Shown here: positions 27,843-34,731 of the stretch, in pieces
Layout: each line of letters starts with the position of its first letter
Numbering within the stretch: the first letter of the stretch is position 1
Origin: Azospirillaceae bacterium
GTDB taxonomy: Bacteria; Pseudomonadota; Alphaproteobacteria; Azospirillales; Azospirillaceae
Direction: 5' to 3'
Assembly: GCA_028281465.1 (NCBI GenBank)
Contig: JANQJV010000143.1
Span: 1 to 34,731, forward strand
DNA: 34,731 bases
Translations under genes and position numbers: made by a program
The notes under the pieces: model-generated
What the model was told of the DNA's origin: nothing
The model's database searches: none
Seen by the model: only the letters and a program-made list of their open reading frames with translations

Positions 27843-29270
27843 CTATTCCACCCAGGCCACCCGCAAGACATTGGTGTTGCCAGGTGTGCCGAACGGCACG
27901 CCGGCAGTGATGACCAAGCGTTGACCGGACCGGGCCAAACCGTCTTCTCTCGCAATGCGACAGGCCTTGTCGACCATCTCACTGAAGCTGCTGACGTCGG
28001 CGGTGTGTTCTGCGTGGACGCCGAAGGACAAGGCAAGCCGGCGGGCGGTCTCCAAGCGTGAGGTGAGCGACAGAATCGGAACGTCGGGCCGCTCGCGCGT
28101 GGCGCGCAGAGTGGTGGAACCGGATGTTGTGTAGGTCACGATCGCCGCCGCGCCCAAAGTGTGAGCCACCTGGTGGGCCGCCGCCGTGATGGCGTCGGCC
28201 GGCGTATGGTCCGGGTCGGGGTGGCGTGCATCCATGATGGTTCGGTACTGATCGTCGTGTTCAATACGACGCGCAATTCGGTCCATCATCGAAACGGCCT
28301 CGCACGGATAAGCCCCCGTGGCGGTTTCCGCCGACAACATGACCGCATCGGTGCCGTCATAGATCGCCGTCGCCACGTCAGACGCCTCGGCGCGCGTCGG
28401 CGTTGGCGCAGAGACCATGGATTCCAGCATTTGCGTGGCCACGATCACTGGTTTGCCGGCCAGGCGAGCCAGGCGTACGATTCGTTTCTGCAGAACTGGT
28501 ACATCTTCTGCCGGCATCTCGACGCCCAGGTCACCCCGCGCCACCATGATGCCCTCGGACAGGTCGATGATCTCCGCCAAGTGGTCGATGGCCGCCGGCT
28601 TCTCCAGCTTGCTCATCAGGGCAGCACGACCGCCGATCAGACGGCGCGCTTCGGCCACATCCTCCGGCCGCTGGACGAAGGACAGGGCCACCCAATCGAC
28701 GCCGAGGTCCAGGGCAAACCTCAGATCGCTGCGGTCTTTGTCGGTCAGCGGGGACAAGGCGAGCACGGCGCTCGGGACGTTCACGCCCTTTCGATCGGAT
28801 AGTTTACTGCCCGAAATGACCTCAGTATCAGCTTGATCCGGTCCACAATCGAGGATGCGCAAGCGTACCTTGCCATCGTCCAGCAACAGCTCTGCGCCCG
28901 GGGTCAGCGCGGAGAATACGGCCGGATGTGGCAGCCCGACCCGCGCCTGGTCACCCGGCGCCGGATCGAGGTCGAGTCGGAACCGTTGGCCGTTTGTCAA
29001 GGCAATGGTGCCGTCAGCGAAGGTACCGATGCGCAGCTTCGGCCCTTGCAGGTCCGCCAGAACGCAGATCGGCCGATCGCCGCGCTGCTCGAGTCTGCGG
29101 ATGGAGTCCATGCGGCCGGCGTGGTCGTCCTGGCTGCCGTGGCTGAAGTTCAATCGAAACACATCCGCGCCGGCCTCGAACAAGGCTTCGATCTGTGCTT
29201 CGGTGGAGGTTGCCGGGCCCAGCGTTGCCACGATCTTGGTTTGCCGGAACCGTCGAATGCGCCTGTCCAT
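27843..29270 (-). CDS. pyk: Pyruvate kinase
   Basis: The 475-aa pyruvate kinase turns phosphoenolpyruvate and ADP into pyruvate and ATP. Signatures include TKIVATLGPA, VFRLNFSHG, LADLQGPKLR, the active-site region SKLEKPAAIDHLAEI, MVARGDLGVEMPAEDVP, and ATQMLESM. EASDVATAIYDGTDAVMLSAETA matches the conserved helix; the C-terminal allosteric domain (TYTTSGSTTLRATRERPDVPIL) is complete. Length is standard for the bacterial enzyme. It follows thyX on the minus strand after 113 bp, so separate or joint transcription are both possible. Confidence 0.97.
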   Translation of the reverse strand: MDRRIRRFRQTKIVATLGPATSTEAQIEALFEAGADVFRLNFSHGSQDDHAGRMDSIRRLEQRGDRPICVLADLQGPKLRIGTFADGTIALTNGQRFRLDLDPAPGDQARVGLPHPAVFSALTPGAELLLDDGKVRLRILDCGPDQADTEVISGSKLSDRKGVNVPSAVLALSPLTDKDRSDLRFALDLGVDWVALSFVQRPEDVAEARRLIGGRAALMSKLEKPAAIDHLAEIIDLSEGIMVARGDLGVEMPAEDVPVLQKRIVRLARLAGKPVIVATQMLESMVSAPTPTRAEASDVATAIYDGTDAVMLSAETATGAYPCEAVSMMDRIARRIEHDDQYRTIMDARHPDPDHTPADAITAAAHQVAHTLGAAAIVTYTTSGSTTLRATRERPDVPILSLTSRLETARRLALSFGVHAEHTADVSSFSEMVDKACRIAREDGLARSGQRLVITAGVPFGTPGNTNVLRVAWVE

Positions 29271-29383
29271 GGTATCCGCCCGGAGTGCTTCATCCGCTTA
29301 TGGTTGCGGCCGCGACTATAGGCCAGCACCTCGGGTCCGGCGAACCTGATTTTTGCGCAACCTGCCCAAGGGGGCCATTCGGT

Positions 29384-30322
29384 TCAGACCTGTGGCGGCG
29401 CGAGAGCGGTCATCAGTTCCTGCCATTCTCGCACCGATAGACCGCTGGATGCGGCATCGACGGTCTCGCCGGCGAGCATGCGCCGCACCACGGCCATGGC
29501 GGGGGCCGACAGCGTGACCGCTCCCTGTCGGTAATCGCGGAACGCCTCAAACACCGTGGGCACCCAACGCCGCACCACGTCGAGTATGGCTTCGGCATAG
29601 GCGCGAATCTCATACTGCGCATGCGCATCCGTCCTCAGTGCCAGGAAGTGCAGCAGATTGTGCAGATCGATCTTCCAATACCACTGGGTGTAGAAACTGA
29701 CCGGCAGATTGAGCCGTGCCAGTTCCCGGGCCAGCGCACCGCTCTCGGCGCCGGTGTGGTCCGGATCGTCCAATCCCAGCAACCTCTGGTAGTGGGCATA
29801 GGCGGTTTCGGCGTCCTGGCGCAGGAGGGCGAGAATCCGCGCCGCCTGCTCTGGCGGCACGGCGCCGGCCCTGCCTTGGCGGTTGTTGGTGTCCTGAACG
29901 GCGATTTGCTCCGGTGCCGGCAGGTAGAACTCCTGGTCGAGGATCGAGTAGCGTGCCGAATACTCGTTGACGTTGGCCGTCCGATGGCGAATCCACTGAC
30001 GGGCTACAAAGATTGGCAGCTTAACGTGGAACTTGATCTCGCACATTTCTAAGGGCGTCGTGTGGCGGTGCCGCATCAGATAGCGGATCAAGCCGGTGTC
30101 CTGGCGCACGTGTTTGGTGCCGTGCCCGTAGGAGACACGGGCCGCCTGGACCACGGCGGCATCGTCGCCCATGTAGTCGACGACGCGGATGAAGCCGTGG
30201 TCCAATACCTGGATTGGTTGGGCCAGGATGGCTTCCAGGGCGGCCACGGTGGGCCGCCGGGTTTCGGCCGAACGGGCGCGTACGACTTCGATGTCGCGGG
30301 TCTGTTCCTGGGTCAGGGCCAT
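29384..30322 (-). CDS. thyX: Flavin-dependent thymidylate synthase
   Basis: ThyX makes dTMP from dUMP with FAD and methylenetetrahydrofolate and is unrelated to ThyA. The diagnostic RHRx7S motif is [11 protein letters not shown] (112-122); [20 protein letters not shown] and ARQWIRHR flank it. From the ATG at 30322 the protein has 312 aa, near the upper end of the family. The frame stays open to 30520, but those codons lie in the ssrA promoter and acceptor segment and are not coding. Its presence suggests that the strain may lack thyA, which cannot be tested here. It is divergent from ssrA. Confidence 0.95.
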   Translation of the reverse strand: MALTQEQTRDIEVVRARSAETRRPTVAALEAILAQPIQVLDHGFIRVVDYMGDDAAVVQAARVSYGHGTKHVRQDTGLIRYLMRHRHTTPLEMCEIKFHVKLPIFVARQWIRHRTANVNEYSARYSILDQEFYLPAPEQIAVQDTNNRQGRAGAVPPEQAARILALLRQDAETAYAHYQRLLGLDDPDHTGAESGALARELARLNLPVSFYTQWYWKIDLHNLLHFLALRTDAHAQYEIRAYAEAILDVVRRWVPTVFEAFRDYRQGAVTLSAPAMAVVRRMLAGETVDAASSGLSVREWQELMTALAPPQV

Positions 30323-30404
30323 TCTGAGTCTGCCTTGGTGGGGATCGGGGAGCACCCTGGGCGTGTCGCTGTCCGGTGTCCGATGGCACCATCCAAGGTC
30401 CCTC

Positions 30405-30433
30405 TTTCGAGGACTGTCAAGAGCCGCTATATT
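30405..30433 (+). promoter_or_regulatory. Possible ssrA promoter
   Basis: TATATT (30428-30433) is a good -10 candidate. TTTCGA lies 17 bp upstream (30405-30410) as a weak -35. Transcription would begin near 30440, just before the predicted acceptor segment of the tmRNA. The strand and position fit; the -35 is poor. Confidence 0.4.
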
Positions 30434-30439
30434 AGGAGG

Positions 30440-30760
30440 GTCGGGAAGCCGACTATGGCGATAAACGCCTTGTGGAATAAGCGTAGCGGACCCGGGGGCG
30501 GTACCCGGCGCCTCCACCATCCCATCGGCCGCGGGCTTGGCATCTCTGAGAGTCGTGTCAATGCCGCGGGCGGTTACGACGGGGGCGAAACAGGATCGAC
30601 GCGCGTGGTAAAGGCAAGGTTTTCGCCCGGCATGGTTCCGCCGTTATCGGGCCGATTGATAGATGCCAACGACAATCGTATGGCTCTCGCTGCCTAATTA
30701 GGTAAGCGCGGTTCGGGGGGCACCGGGCAACAGAAGCCCCCTACTCGTGTCGACCCGGCG
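30440..30760 (+). ncRNA. ssrA: Circularly permuted (two-piece) tmRNA gene
   Basis: The tRNA-like halves are in swapped order. Upstream is the acceptor piece, with T stem CCGGG/CCCGG, then CGCCTCC (30509-30515), discriminator A and CCA at 30517-30519. About 61 nt later the coding piece begins with GGGGGCG (30581-30587), followed by AAACAGGATCGACG, as in alphaproteobacterial tmRNAs. GGGGGCG pairs with CGCCTCC, including a G3-U70 wobble, the alanine identity element. AAGGC (30611-30615) can pair with GCCTT (30467-30471), part of helix P2. The tag frame is at 30665-30697. GGGGGC/GCCCCC downstream forms a further stem. Outer ends are approximate. The processed pieces rescue stalled ribosomes and tag their products for ClpXP. 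Confidence 0.93.
30665..30697 (+). other. tmRNA proteolysis-tag reading frame (ANDNRMALAA)
   Basis: GCC AAC GAC AAT CGT ATG GCT CTC GCT GCC TAA encodes ANDNRMALAA. With the alanine brought by the charged tmRNA the full tag would be AANDNRMALAA. The ANDN start is the alphaproteobacterial SspB-binding part, and LAA at the end is the ClpX signal. Only three or four residues separate the two, fewer than in the Caulobacter tag. The exact resume codon is inferred from the ANDN pattern. Confidence 0.88.
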
Positions 30761-30838
30761 GCTTTTTGCAACGCCTGTCCGGTTCGGCCACCAAGGTCGG
30801 GGGCCTGGGTCGGGGCTCCGGCCAATTCTGTCGGGTTC

Positions 30839-31363
30839 ATGGAGGCACCGGTCGCGATGGCCAGGGATATGCTGCGCTACGACCGGATGGTTGAGAAGGC
30901 GTTGCGCGGGGTCGTTCGCGACGCGTTGTCGGCGGCGTGCGAGCGCGGTCTGCCGGGCAACCATCACTTCTACGTCACATTCCGGACCAACCACCCGGGC
31001 GTTGCGATTCCCGACTATCTTCGGACCCAGTACCCGAGCGAGATGACCATCGTCCTGCAGTACCAGTTCTTTGGGCTGGAAGTTGACGATGAACTGTTTT
31101 CCGTGACCCTCAGTTTCAACAATGTGCACGAGCGGTTGACCGTGCCTTTGGCAGCCATCGTTGCCTTCGCTGACCCATCTGTGAATTTTGCCCTGCAGTT
31201 CCAGGCTCTGGCTGGCGAGGACGGCGCAAAAAACACCGACCGGAAAGATGCTGTGCCGTGGCGGCGTGAAGATCAGGCCCGTGAAGATCAGGCCAAGGAT
31301 CCGGGCGAAGACGACGGCAAGCGCGGCGAAGTTGTGGCGCTCGACGCCTTTCGCAAGAAGTGA
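30839..31363 (+). CDS. sspB: SspB, ClpXP adaptor for ssrA-tagged proteins (alpha type)
   Basis: The 174-aa protein resembles alphaproteobacterial SspB. The N-terminal folded domain includes MLRYDRMVEKALRGVVRDAL, NHHFYVTFRTNHPGVAIPDYL, QYPSEMTIVLQYQFFGL and FNNVHERLTVPLAAI. A long charged linker follows, rich in Asp, Glu, Arg and Lys, with a direct repeat of REDQA. The C-terminus GEVVALDAFRKK is the conserved peptide that docks on the ClpX N-domain. ATG 30857 is an alternative start. The gene lies about 80 bp after ssrA on the same strand, so tag and tag-reader are neighbours. Confidence 0.93.
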   Translation: MEAPVAMARDMLRYDRMVEKALRGVVRDALSAACERGLPGNHHFYVTFRTNHPGVAIPDYLRTQYPSEMTIVLQYQFFGLEVDDELFSVTLSFNNVHERLTVPLAAIVAFADPSVNFALQFQALAGEDGAKNTDRKDAVPWRREDQAREDQAKDPGEDDGKRGEVVALDAFRKK

Positions 31364-31821
31364 TTAGGGACGGCGCCGTGATGGGGCGTGGGGTGCGGGG
31401 CGCCTGCCCTTGGGGCCGAAGTCGTGACGCACAGTCTGAGCGCCTCAGCCGATGCGGCGATGCATCGGGTCGGGCCTTGGTCGGGGGGGCGGTGCCGCTT
31501 GCAACCGCGTGTCCGACCCTGTGCTGACAAACCCAAGGCGATGTCGCAGTTTCCAGTAGCCGACATCGTCATCGACGACGACGTGCGACTGGCCCGGAGC
31601 GGGCGGGCGGTGGCCGGGGTCGTCTGTGCGGTGCTGGGACCGGCGGCGAACACGCCGCATCACCGGCGGCGCCCGGGCCCTCCAAAGACCATCCGTTTGC
31701 AGGCACCGAGACGCGACTGTCCGCCCCAGCGCCTTGTCTGCGCCGCATGCCGGTCGTACTGTGCCCGCCCGGCTCCGATCCGAGACAACACCCGACACCT
31801 TTAACGGATGACAGCGCGACC
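31364..31821. other. Gene-free stretch between sspB and gapR
   Basis: About 458 bp with no supported gene. Frames of about 120-140 codons exist on both strands, but they are rich in Arg, Pro and Ala, overlap each other and resemble no family I know. No hairpin with a T-run or clear promoter was found. Confidence 0.5.
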
Positions 31822-32070
31822 ATGACCGATGTTGGCGGCATCGCTGCCGAGCGTCTCAAGTCCTTCGTGGAACGCATCGAGCGGCTTGAAGAGGAAAAGG
31901 CCGCCCTGGCGGCGGACATTAAAGACGTCTTCGCCGAAGCCAAAGGAGCCGGCTTCGACGTGAAGATCCTGCGTCAGGTTTTGCGGTTACGCAAAATGGA
32001 ACAGGCGGATCGCCAGGAGCAGGAAGAACTGCTCACGCTCTACCTGCAAGCCCTCGGCATGTCAGTATGA
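31822..32070 (+). CDS. gapR: GapR-family (DUF2312) nucleoid-associated protein
   Basis: The 82-aa protein is a near-complete DUF2312 domain: RLKSFVERIERLEEEKAALA, IKDVFAEAKGAGFD, VKILRQVLRLRKM and LLTLYLQALGM. GapR of Caulobacter forms a closed tetramer around overtwisted, AT-rich DNA ahead of replication and transcription and stimulates topoisomerases. The sequence is mostly helical with a coiled-coil start, as in that protein. The start at 31822 gives the family length; the frame continues upstream to 31747 without similarity. DUF2312 genes are often near pyk in this class, which agrees with the neighbourhood. Confidence 0.93.
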   Translation: MTDVGGIAAERLKSFVERIERLEEEKAALAADIKDVFAEAKGAGFDVKILRQVLRLRKMEQADRQEQEELLTLYLQALGMSV

Positions 32071-32098
32071 TCCGGCATGCCGAGGCACCGGTTACGAC

Positions 32099-32269
32099 CT
32101 ACCAGGTCAAGCACGTGTGCAGCAGAATGGCGAAGAAGCCAACCGTCGCCAGAAGCAGGAAGAGGACGGTGGCGGCCGGGCTGACCAGCAAGGTCACGAT
32201 GATGATCAGCAGGCAGACCAGGCTGACCAGAAAGGCGGCGACTTCGAAACTGAGGATGAGCGGAACCAT
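32099..32269 (-). CDS. Small hydrophobic protein with two membrane helices
   Basis: A 56-residue frame starting at ATG 32269 is almost wholly hydrophobic: about residues 4-27 (LILSFEVAAFLVSLVCLLII) and about 31-50 (ATVLFLLLATVGFFAILLH). Two membrane helices with short tails are likely. I recognise no family. A longer frame to 32416 exists, but its first 49 residues are polar and probably untranslated. It is opposite gapR, with 28 bp between the gene ends, and could be a real small membrane protein; expression evidence would be needed. Confidence 0.5.
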   Translation of the reverse strand: MVPLILSFEVAAFLVSLVCLLIIIVTLLVSPAATVLFLLLATVGFFAILLHTCLTW

Positions 32270-32412
32270 GGTGGGGGGTGTCTCCAGAATCGGGTCGGGG
32301 CTCGGTCGCCCCCGTCCACGAGGGCAGGCAACATTTGGGAGTGTAGCAGAACCGGAGGTCGATCGAGTGTGTTGTCGGTGCGTGCCGGTCGCGACGGCGG
32401 GGTCTTCTGCCG

Positions 32413-34731
32413 TCACGCCTGGGTCAAGAGCTGATGCAGAGCGCGGCCCGGCTGCTGCGCTTCCGCCACCGGACCATGCTCCACCGTGCGGCCGCTGCGC
32501 ATCACCAGGACATCGTCGAACGCAATGGCCATGGTCGCGTCCTGCACGGCCCAGACCAGCCCTCGGCTGGTCTGCTCGCGGCGCAGGGCCTGCAGCACGC
32601 GGGCCTGTGTCTGGGCATCGAAGGCCGCCGTCGCCCGATTGAGGATCAGCACATCCGGCCGTTTCAGCAGCGCCTGCACTAACCCGACTTTCTGTTTCTG
32701 GACTGCTGACAGACGCGCACCCTGGATCCCGACGTCGAAATCCAGACCAACCTCGACCACCCGTCGATACAGGCCACTGGCGACCACCTCGTCCCGCACG
32801 GCCTGACTAAGCACAGTGTCAACGTTGCTGCCGCCGGCCGCGTTGACCACTGGTTTACCGAATAAGATGTTATCGATGATGGAGGCCGCGGAGTTGTACC
32901 GGGTGTCGTCGAAGAAGACGAGGTCCGTGCGCAGGTCTGCGGGTAGCTCGGCCATGACCATGGTCCGTGCCCTAAGGACATCAGCTTCGACCCGTCGGTT
33001 CCACAATCCGAGGCGGTGGCGGGCCGGCACCAGCTTCAAGGCAAGCGTGATGACCCGATGGCGATCGTCCGGTCCAAGCGAATCGCGGCCATCCTTGGCG
33101 GCACGCTGGACCAGAATCTGGAACTGCGGCAGATCGTCGGCAGCAATGAAGCTCAGCCGCTCGAAGAATTCGTGTCCTGGCGGCAGGTTGGCATACATGT
33201 CGACCACGATTTCCGCGAGCCGGCATCCGATGGCGATGAGGCGCCGGATCAGGCCGGAGCGCTCCAGAACATCGGTGATGAACGGCTGGAGGGCCAAGCT
33301 TTCGAGGGCGAAGCGCTTCGAGGCCGGCGTTCCGAAGAGAAGATTTTCCGCAAGGTTCGCGTTGGTATTGAAGCGGTCCGCTTGGTAACGCTCGACCAGC
33401 GCCGATCGATCTTGGTTCGCAAGCCTCCGCGCGACACCCCGGCGTGCCGCTAGGATGGCGTCGGCGATGTCCGGCCGTTCGGCCGGGTCGACGGTGCCGT
33501 TAAGGCCGAAGTGGTACACGTCGTCGGCAAAGTCGATCGCTTCCAGCACCGCCAGCATGCGATCCTGGAGAGCCGTCGCGTCGGCTGTGCCGGCGGCGGC
33601 ATAGTCGAGCCAGTCTCCGCTCGGGTCGTCGAGCGGGTTGCCCGATAACAGGGCTTCGCCGCGGCGCCAGGCTGCCTTGGCATCGCCTATCCCATCCATC
33701 GGGTCGGTCGCCGTGCCGTGCCGTAGACCATAGGTGAGGTTGTCACGCAGCGAGCCGGAGAAAACGAAACACTGCGGGCCGACATAGCCGATCCGACGTC
33801 CGGTGACACTCTCTGGCAGCTCGGTGTAGTCGTGGCCGCTCAGGCGGAGGCTGCCACCAGCCGGCACGAGCAGGCGGGCCAGCAGTTGGGTCAACTCCGA
33901 TGTGCCGCCGCTGCCGGCATCGACCACCGCGACATGGCGATTGAGCGGCAGGGTACAGGTGGCGCCATCAAGCGGTTTGACCGTGTCCTCATCGCCGAAC
34001 GCCAGGTTTGTGACCTCGAGTGAGCCGCTCAAGCGGAATGCCGTTGGGGGGAGGGCGTCGTGCTGTGCGGCGGTCATCAGGCCGACTGGCTGGAAATTCT
34101 CCACGACTTGGTCGTACTTGATGTGCACGTCCTCTTTCTGCTGGTAATACAGAAGCAATTCTCGCCATGGAGACGCCATGTCCTTGTAAGCGGTGAGCAC
34201 CGCAACCAAAGCACCAAAACTAAGATCACCGCGAATTACTAAGTATCCACCGATAGTGTAGAAGAAGAACGGTGTGAGTTGATTGACAAAGTTATTTAGA
34301 AATTTGATGAAGAATTTCCGTTGGTAGATCTCGAACCGGATTGCGAACACATCGCCGAGTCGATGACCGATATCGGCTCGATGCCAACGTGCCGTGTTGT
34401 TGGCATGGATCCCTTCGATCCCGGCGACGGTTTCGCCGATGCGGTCGGCAATGCGCCGCACGGTGCGTACCCGTTGTTTGCCCAATTGGTTGACGCGTTT
34501 TTGCAGCCGCGGGATCAGATAGCCCTGGAGCGGATACAAGGCGATCGCCGCCGCACCCAGGATGGGATCCTGGACAAAGATGAAACCCACATAACCCAGT
34601 AGGGTGCCGCCCTGGAACACCGGCTGGGCGACCGCATCGCCAATGAAGCCACCGAGCGGTTCCACCTCGGCCGTGATCATGGTGATGATCTCGCCCTGCG
34701 ACATGCGTCGGAACTGGGGCAGAGGGAAACG
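32413..34731 (-). CDS. ABC half-transporter with degenerate ATPase and large insertion (N-terminus beyond window)
   Basis: The frame is open to the window's right edge, so the start is missing; residues here count from an internal Met at 34704 (763 aa visible). Residues 1-200 are the later part of an ABC exporter membrane domain (FFIKFLNNFVNQLTPFFFYTIGGYLVI). The nucleotide-binding domain follows. Its Walker A region reads DAGSGGTSEL (262-271), with Thr for the essential Lys. The Q-loop YVGPQCFVFSG is kept. Then come about 335 extra residues before a signature of LSAVQ (665-669) instead of LSGGQ. The Walker B region is VLILNRAT, with Asn-Arg for Asp-Glu, and the switch His is Gln721. ATP hydrolysis by this domain is doubtful. 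The insertion repeats ENLLFG- and DNILFG-type segments. Confidence 0.85.
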   Translation of the reverse strand, partial: RFPLPQFRRMSQGEIITMITAEVEPLGGFIGDAVAQPVFQGGTLLGYVGFIFVQDPILGAAAIALYPLQGYLIPRLQKRVNQLGKQRVRTVRRIADRIGETVAGIEGIHANNTARWHRADIGHRLGDVFAIRFEIYQRKFFIKFLNNFVNQLTPFFFYTIGGYLVIRGDLSFGALVAVLTAYKDMASPWRELLLYYQQKEDVHIKYDQVVENFQPVGLMTAAQHDALPPTAFRLSGSLEVTNLAFGDEDTVKPLDGATCTLPLNRHVAVVDAGSGGTSELTQLLARLLVPAGGSLRLSGHDYTELPESVTGRRIGYVGPQCFVFSGSLRDNLTYGLRHGTATDPMDGIGDAKAAWRRGEALLSGNPLDDPSGDWLDYAAAGTADATALQDRMLAVLEAIDFADDVYHFGLNGTVDPAERPDIADAILAARRGVARRLANQDRSALVERYQADRFNTNANLAENLLFGTPASKRFALESLALQPFITDVLERSGLIRRLIAIGCRLAEIVVDMYANLPPGHEFFERLSFIAADDLPQFQILVQRAAKDGRDSLGPDDRHRVITLALKLVPARHRLGLWNRRVEADVLRARTMVMAELPADLRTDLVFFDDTRYNSAASIIDNILFGKPVVNAAGGSNVDTVLSQAVRDEVVASGLYRRVVEVGLDFDVGIQGARLSAVQKQKVGLVQALLKRPDVLILNRATAAFDAQTQARVLQALRREQTSRGLVWAVQDATMAIAFDDVLVMRSGRTVEHGPVAEAQQPGRALHQLLTQA

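Noticed and set aside
30323..30520. N-terminal extension of thyX by 66 codons
   Set aside because: It would read through the ssrA promoter and the acceptor half of tmRNA; the extension has no ThyX similarity.
31388..31804. Overlapping 138-codon plus and 117-codon minus frames between sspB and gapR
   Set aside because: Both have random-looking Arg/Pro/Ala content, mutual overlap and no family similarity.

Overview
The window looks like a core-genome segment of a GC-rich alphaproteobacterium, most likely outside the Rickettsiales and perhaps Rhodospirillales-like (the order is a guess). The clade signals are a CcrM-type GANTC methyltransferase, a MucR/Ros regulator, a GapR (DUF2312) protein, an alpha-type SspB, ubiE-ubiB, and a circularly permuted (two-piece) tmRNA gene. 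No phage, plasmid, CRISPR or IS genes are visible.

Layout. 1-480: no gene, but a palindromic repeat. 0.5-4.7 kb (minus): ubiB and ubiE (ubiquinone synthesis), then an exported gamma-glutamyltransferase. 4.85-8.75 kb (plus, divergent): a penicillin-acylase-family lipoprotein and a GH3-type acyl-amido synthetase. 8.84-9.1 kb: bfd behind a near-consensus Fur box. 9.1-10.3 kb (minus): a D-arginine-dehydrogenase-like flavoenzyme. 10.5-12.3 kb: lepA. 12.3-15.0 kb (minus): a metallophosphoesterase, rnhB (GTG start overlapping the upstream stop) and ccrM. 15.4-15.8 kb: mucR. 15.9-18.5 kb: divergent AmmeMemoRadiSam genes, with Memo and AMMECR1 fused in one polypeptide. 18.6 kb: tRNA-Val(CAC), then a second, larger copy of the palindromic repeat. 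19.2-23.1 kb: a sulfotransferase, a divergent ketopantoate-reductase-like protein and, convergent with them, a membrane-anchored flavin monooxygenase. 23.5-27.7 kb: rpmJ (41 codons, with a good promoter) followed by glcDEF. 27.8-30.3 kb (minus): pyruvate kinase and thyX. 30.4-30.8 kb: permuted ssrA, then sspB, the adaptor for ssrA-tagged proteins. 31.8-32.3 kb: gapR and a small two-helix membrane protein. 32.4 kb to the window end (minus): a long ABC half-transporter whose nucleotide-binding domain has lost its usual catalytic residues and carries a large insertion.

Functional links. GlcDEF oxidises glycolate to glyoxylate. UbiE and UbiB make the quinone that GlcDEF and the D-amino-acid dehydrogenase probably reduce. 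ssrA and sspB form one quality-control pathway, with an unusually short tag (10 encoded residues). The GGT, penicillin acylase and GH3 group pairs amide-bond hydrolysis with amide-bond formation. The items most worth following up are the Memo-AMMECR1-radical SAM locus, the degenerate ABC protein, the short ssrA tag beside sspB, and the inverted palindromic repeat family.
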